Shown: positions 54,446 through 64,000 of the stretch, in pieces
Layout: each line of letters opens with the position of its first letter
Numbering within the stretch: position 1 is the first letter of the stretch
Origin: Costus lasius
Lineage: Eukaryota; Streptophyta; Magnoliopsida; Zingiberales; Costaceae
Assembly (NCBI GenBank): GCA_027563935.2
Contig: CM050450.1
Coordinates: 26,461,439 to 26,525,438 of the forward strand
Direction: 5' to 3'
DNA: 64,000 bases
Made by a program: the position numbers and the translations under genes
The notes under the pieces: model-generated
What the model was told of the DNA's origin: nothing
Seen by the model: only the letters and a program-made list of their open reading frames with translations
Database searches by the model: none

Positions 54446-57400
54446 ATGTGCAAAGTAGTAATTGATGGAGGAAGCAGTTTGAATGCTGTCTCTCAAGTAG
54501 CAGTCACTAAACTCAACCTTAAGGCAGAACCTCACCCCAAGCCTTATAGCATTTCCTGGGTTAACCAGACTAGCGTTCCTGTCTCTCATAGGTGCCTTGT
54601 CCCACTCCAATTTGGTGCCTACCAAGGAGCAATATGGTGTGACATCATCACAATGGATGTTGCCCAAATTCTCCTAGGACGCCCTTGGATTTTTGACATG
54701 GATGTTGTCCACTACGGTAGGACCAACACTTATGTCTTCAATCACAATGGGCAGAAAATCAGGCTTAAGCCCTCCTTACCTAAGGAACTTAGAGCCTCCA
54801 CTAGCAAAGGTAAGATAGAAGAACCCAAACAAACGAAGCCAACCATCCAACTTATCCAACCCCAAACCTTTGCTAAGGAATGCTTAGAAGACCAACCTCT
54901 CTATACCCTTATCATTAAGGAGACCACACCTGAGACTGAAACCAAAACCCCTCCTGAGGTAGAAAGCATCCTAGAAGACTATAGTGAGCTTATCCCAGAA
55001 GACTTACCTAATGGCCTACCCCCACTTAGGGATATCCAACATGTTATAGATCTTGTCCCTGGATCCACTTTAACCAACCTCCCTCATTATAGGATGAACC
55101 CTACTGAGCACACTGAACTTAAAAGACAAGTAGATGACCTATTAACCAAGGGTTACATTAGGGAAAGCCTTAGCCCATGTGCCGTTCCAGCCCTCTTGAC
55201 CCCCAAGAAGGATGGCAGCTGGCGCATGTGCATAGACTGCCGTGCCATAAACAAGATAACTGTGAAATATAGGTTCCCTATTCCTAGGTTGGATGATATG
55301 TTAGACATGCTAGTTGGGTCTAGATGGTTCACCAAACTTGATCTTAGGAGTGGATACCATCAGGTTAGAGTTAGAGAAGGAGATGAATGGAAAACCGCTT
55401 TCAAAACGAAAGATGGTTTATATGAGTGGTTAGTGATGCCCTTTGGCTTAACTAACGCCCCTTCCACCTTTATGAGGCTTATGACACAGGTCCTGAAACC
55501 ATATATAGGTCGTTTCCTAGTTGTTTATTTTGATGACATCTTAATTTTTAGCAAAACTAAGGAAGCTCACCTAGATCATCTCAGAAGAACCCTTGACTTA
55601 CTTAGGAAAGAGAAGCTTTACAATAACTTAAAGAAATGTTCTTTCCTCTCTAGCAGTGTTGTCTTTCTAGGGTTCATAGTATCTGAACTTGGTCTTCAAG
55701 CTGACCCCTCTAAGGTCCAAGCTATCCTAGATTGGCTAGAACCCAAAACTCTAACTGAAGTTAGGAGCTTCCATGGCTTAGCTACCTTCTACCGAAGGTT
55801 TATCAGAAACTTCAGTACTATTGTTGCCCCTATTACTAGTTGCTTAAAACTAGGAGATTTTACTTGGATTAATCTGCTAGCCGAGCCTTTAGTGAACTCA
55901 AAGTTAGAATGACCACAGCCCCAGTCCTCAGACTCCCTGACTTCAGCAAAGTCTTTGAGGTTGACTGTGATGCCTCTGGGATTGGCATAGGAGGGACCCT
56001 CAGTCAAGAAGGTCACCCTGTTGCCTTTTTCAGTGAAAAACTCAATGAGGCAAAACAGAAGTATTCAACTTATGATAAGGAGTTTTATGCTGTAGTTCAA
56101 TCTCTTAGATATTGGAGGCATTACTTGATCCATAATGAGTTTATCCTTAACAGTGACCATCAAGCTTTGTCCTACCTTAGTGCTCAAAAGAAACTGAACT
56201 TTAGGCATGCCAAATGGGTAGAGTATATCCAGCAATACACCTTTGTCTTAAAACACAAGTCAGGAAAGGAAAACAAAGTAGCTGATGCTTTGAGTAGGGT
56301 TACTTTACTTATGCAACAATTACATGTTCAAGTTACTGGTTTTGAAAATATGAAAACTGCTTATATTGATTGTCCTAACTTTGCTTCTATACATGCTGAA
56401 CTTAGTGTTGACCCCCTAAGTCATCCTTTGTACACCCTTAGGGATGGGTTCTTATTTCTTGGACCTATACTTTGTGTCCCTAAGACCTCAATCCGAGAAT
56501 TCCTCATTTGGGAATTGCACGGAGGAGGGTCTGCAGGTCACCATGGTCGGGATAAAACCCAAACCTTGGTTGAGGAGAGGTTTTATTGGCCGAACCTCAA
56601 CAGGGATGTTGCTAAGGTGGTTAGCCATTGTAGGACATGCCAGATAACTAAGACCCATAAGCATAGTGCTGGCCTCTACACCCCGCTACCCATTCCTCAA
56701 GCCCCATGGCAAGACTTAAGCATGGATTTCATCCTAGGGCTGCCCAGAACATCTAGCAAGCATGACTCCATCTTTGTAGTAGTAGATAGATTCACTAAGA
56801 TGGCCCATTTCATTCCCTGCTATAAAACCTCTGATGCCTCTCACATAGCTAAATTATTTTTTAAGGAGGTTGTTAGGCTACATGGTACCCCCCTTACCAT
56901 AGTTTCTGATAGGGACACCCGATTTGTTAGTTATTTTTGGAAGACTTTGTGGACCTTACTAGGCACCAAACTGAAGTTCTCTACAGCCTATCATCCCCAA
57001 ACGGATGGTCAGACTGAGGTGGTCAACCGATCACTAGGGAACATCCTTAGAAGCCTTGTAGGTGAACACCCCGGCACTTGGGACAAACTCTTGCCCACCG
57101 CCGAGTTCTCCTACAATAGTGTTGTAAATAGGACTACAGGTCTCTCCCCCTTTCAGGCCAACTTAGGGTATCAGCCTAAGAAGCCCATTGATCTGATTGC
57201 CTTACCCAAAAATTTAAAACCTTCTTTATCAGCTCGTGATTATGCTTTCAATATTTCACAATTACATCATGAGATTCTTAGTAAAATTCTAGACTCTACT
57301 GTTTCATATTGCGAAGCTGCTAACAAGAAACGCCTAGAAAGGTTATTCAATATAGGTGATCAGGTGATTCTACGAGTCCGCGAGGAGCGTATCCAAGGAC

Positions 57401-57849
57401 ACGGACGCAAGCTAGATGCAAAGGGTTTGGGACCCTTCACCATAGTGGGCAAGATCAACAACAACGCCTACGTGCTTGATCTACCTCCAGACTTGGGGAT
57501 CCCCACCACAGTTAACGTGGAGGATCTCACAGCCTACAAGGAGCCTCTCTCACTCAAAGAACTAGAGGCCCCCTTCGATCCAGAGATAGTGGATATCCTT
57601 GAGGACCAGACTCGACTCACCCCTGACGAGGTACAACTATTTTACCGCATTAAGTTTTCTAATGGTGAGGAGGCCTGGCTCCCCGAGGCAGAGCTAGCCC
57701 TGGCTGCTCCAGATTTGCTCCAAGGATTCAAGGATAATTCTCCTGAGGAGAATTTTTCCAACCCGGGGAGAAATGATGGAGGGCCAAACACAGCTCTTAG
57801 AAGATCCACTAGGGCTCGGAGGAAGCCCATCAGGTATGGCTTCACTTAG
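54446..57849 (+). pseudogene. Pol (protease, RT, RNase H, integrase) of gypsy C, frameshifted
   Basis: First segment 54446-55912: protease active site DGGSS, then RT with LDLRSGYHQ, MPFGLTNAPSTF and the catalytic YFDD. A one-base insertion near 55875 shifts frame. Second segment 55909-57849 (646 codons): RNase H (DCDASGIGIGG), integrase zinc part with HH and CRTC, catalytic core with D in LSMDF, D in VSDRDTRF and E in GQTEVVNR, then the GPFTIV-type C-terminal fold. An acidic region and a basic end RRSTRARRKPIRYGF lie inside the LTR. No classical chromodomain is evident; CRM elements have a divergent targeting tail. The catalytic residues are intact, so the damage is limited to frame breaks. 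Confidence 0.9.
57764..57773 (+). promoter_or_regulatory. Polypurine tract of gypsy C
   Basis: CGGGGAGAAA adjoining the 3' LTR, embedded in coding sequence because pol continues past it. Confidence 0.8.
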
Positions 57850-58394
57850 AGTCCACTTTCCTTTTTAGTACTTTCCTTATTTGCATTGCATGGCATGATA
57901 GGTTAGTTCCACCCCAAAGTCTATCATGTAGTTTATTTTTATAAATGTTGTTGGTAGGTTGTGCATTGTAATATCATGGTAGGTTAGTGCATGTAGTTTG
58001 GATACATTAATATTCAGCTCAAGGGATACAAATCAGCTAGCTCACCACACTCCAAGAAGTTAGCTCCCATTTTGGAAGGTTCACTTCAAAGTAGTTCAAA
58101 GAGAGACTTCCAACTCAACTCAACATCAAGCTCCACTTCAATCATTCCCTACCAATTGAAGAGAGGCCACCTCATGAAATCAATTGCGCCTCATCTAGAT
58201 CCACAATTCAAGGAGGCGCCATCTAGATCCACCAATCAAGGAGGCGCCCATCTAGATCCACAATTAGAGGAGTTGCACCATCAAGATCCACAATTAGGGG
58301 AAGGCTTCTTTCCTTCTCCTCATTGCCGCCCAAGACAACAAGGAAGGTTTTCAAAATTCAAACTCCATCTCATATGCGCCAACATCTTCCAAGG
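57774..58394 (+). repeat. Truncated 3' LTR of gypsy C
   Basis: Matches 51406-52026 (two substitutions) then stops at CTTCCAAGG. The remaining ~1020 bp of the LTR, including its TATA box, are missing and B1 leader (GTGGCGCATG) follows after TCTA. Confidence 0.9.
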
Positions 58395-59286
58395 TCTAGT
58401 GGCGCATGTACTTGGAGCTTGGCGCATGCATACCTTGGATGGTGGTGCAACAAGCAAGAGGCGCAAGCCTGCTTAGTGGCATAAGACCATGGCATTGGCC
58501 GAACCTATGGGAACTTTGAAAGTATTCCTCTACGGTTTGAGAGCTAAGCCATGAGAGAAGGACCTTGGAGCCAACCTTGAAGTTCAAGCTAGAGGTCGGC
58601 TTGGCTAGGTCTAGTTTTTGGGGCTTGAGTTCTAGGACAAGAGTTGAACCTATTTCATGGCATGGATTGGTTCAATGTCTTGTATAGGATATGATCACAT
58701 CATTCTTTACTGCTTTTATTATTATCTGCAGAAGCATGCCTGAAATGATTTACCGTTATGTTATCACCATAGGATTGTATGCCTGTAATGATAGACATAA
58801 GATAAAACTGAGATGATGAGACCTTAAACAAAAACCCTCAATTAAAATATCAAGTCTGGTGGCCTTCTAACGCGTAGCCCTCACTAAGCTATCGATCAGT
58901 GGAGTTGTGAATTATTTCCCACCCTCGTGGGACACACCCACTTATCTTTAGAAAGTGCATGGTGGCAATGGTTTCCCCAGTCCAGTTTTAACCTGGGCGT
59001 GCCTTCGTAAGGAAACTCGTTGGCCCTGGGCATAATGGTTAGGAATGGACTTGACTAGAAGTTCACATGTGCTGGGCACATGGTGAAAGTCTAGAGGCAT
59101 TGTTGAGAGGTAAAGGTTTCATGTTGTATCCAGCCCTTGCTGGACATGAAATGCCCAGACTGTCTCGACAAGGGGAGTTGCTTGGAGCAACCGGCCGGCG
59201 CGCCCACCTTAGGAAACATGGGTTACTTTGTGCATCTCATCCCACCCTCGTGGGACGCGAAGCCTCATGTGAAATAAGGATCCCAT
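58395..59286 (+). other. B1 leader, part right of gypsy C
   Basis: Homologous to B2 43036-44017 but lacking about 100 bp of the GGCGCA-rich segment. No coding frame. Retains the small stem-loops (for example CCCACcctcGTGGG near 58919 and near 59242). Confidence 0.8.
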
Positions 59287-59353
59287 CTCACTAGGAAGTT
59301 TTAAACTTCCCGATTGACTTTGTGGGTTGTCAATTCGAATTTAAAATAGTGAG
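59287..59353 (+). ncRNA. Three-way-junction leader RNA structure, B1
   Basis: CTCACTA (59287-59293) pairs TAGTGAG (59347-59353). Hairpin 1 GGAAGTTT...AAACTTCC is longer than in B2 because the single loop difference (C to T) extends pairing. Hairpin 2 ATTGAC...GTCAAT is as in B2. Confidence 0.65.
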
Positions 59354-59432
59354 AGCAGAAATCATTTAAAACAAGTCCAGTTTAAATGATTCAAAGTAGT
59401 ACTAATCTGTTCTTCTTGGGTGTTGTAGAACA

Positions 59433-62400
59433 ATGGCTACGAACACTAGCGGATTATCACTGCGATCACTCCTTCATATGGATAAGTTAGTTGGAACTAA
59501 CTTTATGGACTGGCATCGGAACTTGAGGATAGTCCTCAAGCTCGAGAAGAAGCTGTATGTCCTTGAATAGCCTCTTCCTGCGGCTCCTCCGCCTAATGCC
59601 CGAACGGCAGACAGAGATGCTTATAGAAAGCATCAGGATGACTCTTTGGAGGTTGCATGTCTTATGCTAGCCAGTATGGCACCTGAACTACAGGTGCAAT
59701 ATGAGGAGCAGAACGCTTTTCAGATGATTACTCGTCTGAAACAGATGTTCGAGGCTTAGGCTAGAACTGAGAGATTTGACACCGCCAAAGCAGTCTTTCG
59801 GTGCAAGTTGTCTGAAGGTGCACCAGTGAGACCCCATGTTCTCAAACTCGTTGGGAACGTGGATCATCTCAGGAGACTGGGACACACCATAGACAACGAG
59901 CTGGTTGTGGATCTTATTCTGCATTCCTTGCCCCCTAGCTTCAGTCCGTTTATCATTAACTTCAACATGAACCGGATTGAGTGCACACGGGAGGAATTGA
60001 TGAATATGCTCCAAACAGCCGACCGAGAGATGGGTAAGACCAAACCCAATTATGTTCTTTTGGTCCCTGCGACCAAGAAGATAAAGAAGAAGGGTAAGGC
60101 ACGTGCTAAGAGCAGTGCCAGAGGTCCTACCAAAGCACTGAAGAAAAAGGCGAAGAAGTCAAAGGAATAAAGGTGTTTTCACTGTGGCGAGCAGGGCCAC
60201 TGGAGAAGGGACTGCAAGCAGCTTCAGAATGAGGAGAAGAAAGGCTTGGCCTTAACTTCTAGCACAGGTATCTATGTTACAGAAGTCAATCTTTCTACTT
60301 CTATGTCATGGGTATTGGATACCGCATGTGGAGCTCATATTTGTACAAATATGCAGGGGCTCAAGAAAAGTAGATCGGTGCGGCTTGGAGAGATTGACCT
60401 ACGCGTCGGAAACGGGGCACAGGTTGCTGCTATTGCTGTAGGCGTTTTGACTCTCTCCTTGCCTTCTGGACTTCAATTAGAACTAGATAATTGCTTTTGT
60501 GTACCTTCACTTACAAAGAACATTGTATCCATTCCTTGTTTAGCAAGGAAAGGATTTAAATTTGAAATAAATAAGAACTCCTGTTCTTTTTCATTTGCAA
60601 ATATGTTCTATGGGAAGGGTACTTTGTGCAATGGTCTATATATCTTGGATATGGAAAGTTCTATTTGTAACATAAGCAATAAGAGGACCAAACTGAGTGG
60701 TTCAGTTGGTGCTTTCCTATGGCACTGTCGATTAGCCCATATAAACAAGAATCGCATCCAACAACTCCATGCAAATGGATTGTTAGATTCAAGTTCCTTG
60801 GAGGAATTTGATACTTGTGAACCTTGTTTATTAGGGAAAATGACAAAGGCGCCCTTCACCAAGATTGGTGAGAGGGCAGAAGGTTTATTAGATATCATAC
60901 ATACTGATGTGTGTGGGCCCTTTAATAAACAAGCCAGAGGAGGGTACAACTACTTCATTACCTTCACTGATGACTTCAGTAGGTATGGCTATGTCTACTT
61001 AATGAGACATAAATCTGAATCCTTTGAGAAATTCAAGGAGTTCAAGAATGAAGTAGAGAACCAACTTGGAAGATCCATTAAAGCTCTTCGATCAGATCGA
61101 GGTGCAGAATACCTGAGCGGTGAGTTCTTCGACTATCTGAGAGAGTGTGGGATCATATCCCAACTCACTCCTCCTGGAACACCTCAATGGAATGGTGTGT
61201 CTGAAAGGAGAAATCGAACTCTATTGGATATGGTTCGATCTATGATGAGTCATGCAACTCTAACTTCATCATTCTGGGGGCATGCATTAGAAACAGCTTC
61301 TCTGATACTGAATAATGTTCCATCTAAGAGTGTCTCCAAAATACCATACGAGATGTGGAGTGGGAGATGCCCTAATCTCGCGTTTATCAGGATCTGGGGA
61401 TGTGAGGCTTATGTCAAACGTCAGGATTCTAGCAAGCTAGAACCTAGATCAGATAAGTGTGTGTTTGTGGGGTATCCTAAGGAAACTAAAGGATACTACT
61501 TCTATGTCCCAACCGAGAACAAAGTTTTTGTTGCTCAGGGTGCTGTCTTTCTAGAGAAAGAATTTCTTATAAAAGAAGTTAGTGGGAGGAAGTTTGACTT
61601 GAATGAGGTCCAAGTGCAAGCACAAGACAAAGAGATAGAATCTGAGCCACCTGCACCGGTTGCTAGGCAACCTGAGGCTCAGACACAGGTCCCGCGTAGG
61701 TCTGGGAGAATTCGTCGTGCACCTGAAAGGTATGGGTCGCTACCGACCCAACACGATGAGATCTTCATTATTGAGGATGAACCCAGAACCTATGATGAGG
61801 CAGTCAGTGGACCGGACTCCGAGAAATGGCTCGACGCCATGCGATCTGAGATGGATTCCATGTCGGCTAACCAAGTCTGGGATTTGGTTGAGCTGCCTGA
61901 TGGGGTAAAACCCATAGGGTGTAAATGGGTCTTCAAGAGGAAGACAGACATGGATGGCAAAATAGTTACCTATAAGGGTAGACTAGTGGCTAAAGGATTT
62001 AAACAAGTCCACGGGGTGGACTATGATGAAACCTTCTCACCGGTTGTCATGATTAAATCCATTAGGATTCTGCTTGCTATAGCTGCATATCATGACTATG
62101 AGATATGGTAGATGGATATGAAGACAACGTTCCTTAACGGGAAGTTGACTGAGGATGTGTATATGACACAACCTGATGGCTTCATCCATCCTGCAGAGGC
62201 TAATAAGGTCTGCAGGCTGAAGAGATCCATTTATGGATTAAAACAAGCATCTTGAAGTTGGAATCTTCGATTTGATGAGGCCGTGAGAGATTATGGCTTT
62301 ATCAAAAGCGAAGATGACGCCTGTGTATACAGAAAATTCAGTGGGAGCTTGGTGATTTTTCTGGTCTTGTATGTTGATGACATACTGCTCATCGGAAATG

Positions 62401-63353
62401 ACATCCCTCGTCTTCAAGCTGTGAAGACATGGTTGGGGAAGTGTTTTGAGATGAAAGACTTAGGGGAGGCCGCTTATATTCTAGGCGTGAGGATCTACCG
62501 GGATAGATCCAAGAGGCTTCTGGCCCTTAGTCAGAGTACTTATATTGATAAGGTACTGGAGAGGTTCTACATAGAGCAATCCAAGAAAGGATACCTTCCA
62601 GTAAGACATGGCCTTACTCTCTCAAAGAGCCAGTGTCCTACAACACAGGCTGAGAGGGATGACATGAGTCGAATTCCTTATGCTTCGGCAGTCGGATCGA
62701 TCATGTATGCAATGTTGTGTACTAGACCAGATGTGGCATATGCTGTGAGCATAACCAGCCGATACCAATCCAATCCAGGTCTGCAGCACTGGGTGGCTGT
62801 GAAGAACATCCTAAAGTATCTGAGAAGAACTAAGGATCTGTTCTTGCTCTATGGGGGACAGGAAGAGCTCAGTATGCAGGGCTATACTGACGCATCGTTC
62901 CAGTCTGACCCTGACGACTTTAGATCGCAGGCCGGCTATGTGTTCAAGATAAATGGAGGCGCTGTATGTTGGAAGAGCTTCAAGCAATCCACCATAGCAG
63001 ATTCTACAACCGAAGCTGAGTATGTAGCTGCTTCTGAGGCAGCCAAGGAAGCTGTTTGGATAAGGAAGTTCTTATGTGATCTTCAAGTGGTACCTAGTGC
63101 AATGGATCCCATTGAACTCTACTGTGACAACAATGGAGCAATTGCACAAGCCAAGGAACCACGGTCTCATCAAAGATCCAAACACATACTCAGAAGATTT
63201 CACCTGATCAGAGAGATCATTGACAGAGGTGATGTCAAGATTAGCAGAGTAGACACAGAGAACAATCTGGCAGACCCATTGACTTAGGCTTTGGCGCAGC
63301 AGAAGCATGATGGTCACGCTAGAGATATGGGGTTGAGATTCTTCAACTTCTAG
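59433..63353 (+). pseudogene. Gag-Pol of B1: one frame with six premature stops
   Basis: 1306 codons in a single frame from ATG 59433 to the natural stop TAG at 63351-63353, with no frameshift. Stops occur at 59568 (TAG), 59757 (TAG), 60168 (TAA, just before the zinc knuckle), 62109 (TAG, in RT), 62253 (TGA, in RT) and 63285 (TAG, in the NLADPLTK motif). Compared with B2, five are single C-to-T changes (CAG, CAA or CGA codons) and one involves an AAG codon. All catalytic domains are still recognisable, with integrase DD35E and RT YVDDILL. Unlike B2 it keeps the C-terminus ending in LRFFNF. Confidence 0.9.
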
Positions 63354-63374
63354 GTCTTAGTGCAAGTAGGAGAT

Positions 63375-64000
63375 TGTTGGTGTATATGCCCTAGGACTTA
63401 GTTTTGGTCAACTTATGTACTAATTGACATTGATATTTATATATCATTCTGGCATTGTCGTTATCATTGTTTGTCTACACCTGCGATTGTGTACTTACAT
63501 GATAATGTCCCTGGAGACAGATTGGATCTGTGCTCAAATAATTGTCCCCAGTCGATGTACCTGAGTGGATATGGGACAGCTCTGGTACTTGAGAGACTGG
63601 TATGTGGGCTGGTTAGGCACGTGGTGCTAACGCAGACACATGGGTATATCATTGGAGGATATACTAGATAGACCCGCTATGAGGCTATGACTTGGTGTCA
63701 TGAGTTATCCTCATAAGTGACAGGAGATGCATTGATTCCTTGACTTGAGGTCATTAATCATTCTATATGGTTAGGGACTTGCTTTGATACAACCTAACAC
63801 CTTGCCGTAGCTGGGAGGTCATAACGGTTGTTATTGAGCATGTCACGACCCATATGAGAAGATCAATGGACAGACATAGGATTTGCCCCTTCCCTAGGGA
63901 AGTATGATATCCATGGAGCTCCTTTATGGTTCTATGACTGAGAGTGTATGGCCATACCCAGGTGAGAACCTGTTTTAGTCATAGCCATGTGATTGGATGA
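63375..64000 (+). repeat. 3' LTR of B1, incomplete at window edge
   Basis: Starts TGTTGGTGTATATG after a purine tract that has one G-to-A change (AAGTAGGAGAT, 63364-63374). About 10 differences from 39442-40067. Confidence 0.9.

Larger units (their letters stand above)
51406..58394 (+). mobile_element. CRM-like Ty3-gypsy chromovirus C, nested in the B1 leader
   Basis: 5' LTR 51406-53048, tRNA-Met primer site, gag, protease, RT, RNase H, integrase (gypsy order), purine tract, and a 3' LTR truncated after 621 bp. Gag-pol carries one stop and two frameshifts. The pol frame runs 76 bp into the 3' LTR, which I recall as a known feature of the CRM (centromeric) clade. Integrase motifs (GLYTPLP, DLSMDF, VDRFTKMAHF) also look CRM-like. 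The LTRs differ at 2 of 621 shared positions, so insertion was recent. Expected flanks: gggtg before (51401-51405), tagtg after the truncation. Confidence 0.85.
39442..64000 (+). mobile_element. Ty1-copia element B1 (Angela/Tork type), host of two nested elements, running off the window
   Basis: Composed of 5' LTR (39442-40533 and 49988-50864), primer site, leader (50878-51405 and 58395-59432), gag-pol (59433-63353) and a 3' LTR starting at 63375 and cut by the window edge. B2 is inserted in its 5' LTR, C in its leader. Visible LTR parts differ at about 10 of 620 positions. Six in-frame stops make gag-pol inactive. The five bases before it are GATCT (39437-39441); the same pentamer is expected after the 3' LTR beyond the window. 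Confidence 0.9.

Overview
This is nuclear DNA of a flowering plant, in a gene-poor and probably heterochromatic (pericentromeric) region. Almost all of it is plant LTR retrotransposons nested in one another: Ty1-copia of the Angela/Tork type, Ty3-gypsy of the Athila type, a CRM-like chromovirus and a second chromovirus. There are also DNA-transposon remnants and a fragment of plastid DNA. No intact host gene was found. The only gene-like host sequence is a broken RING-H2 finger gene carried inside a hAT-like transposon. The species cannot be named from the sequence.

Layout. (1) 1-6250: AT-rich DNA holding a hAT-like element with the RING-H2 fragment (591-2268) and a plastid insertion from the trnA-UGC group II intron (4934-5424). 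(2) 6251-15755: two very decayed minus-strand copia elements (D1, D2). They are interrupted by an Athila-like solo LTR (7471-9168, TSD ACCAC) and two Tourist/Harbinger-like MITEs (11832-12645 and 14572-15230). (3) 15761-37232: a nest in D2. A solo copia LTR 'B0' (TSD TCCGC) is split by a minus-strand Athila-like gypsy element (16023-35376). Inside that element's left LTR sits a nearly pristine Angela-type copia 'A' (16560-25687, TSD AGCTT). (4) 37394-39441: LTR plus integrase/chromodomain end of a minus-strand chromovirus (F). (5) 39442-64000: copia 'B1', running off the right edge. A sister element 'B2' (40534-49982, TSD CCAAT) is inserted in its 5' LTR, and a CRM-like gypsy 'C' (51406-58394) in its leader.

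Relative ages from LTR comparison agree with the nesting: Athila LTRs differ at roughly 20 sites in the first 534 bp, B1 about 10 in 620, B2 about 1.2 percent, C 2 in 621, and A only 3 in 1688. Element A has one uninterrupted 1293-aa Gag-Pol frame and identical-length LTRs, so it is the one potentially competent element. The Athila element has Gag-protease and a second ORF but no reverse transcriptase, RNase H or integrase, so it would depend on another element's enzymes.

The two most interesting signals are non-coding. First, the untranslated leaders of A, B1 and B2 share a multi-helix RNA fold just upstream of gag, in which the paired arms have changed together between families. Second, the Athila-like LTRs and the Athila spacer carry approximately 70-bp-spaced arrays built on the palindrome TTACGGTACCGTAA.
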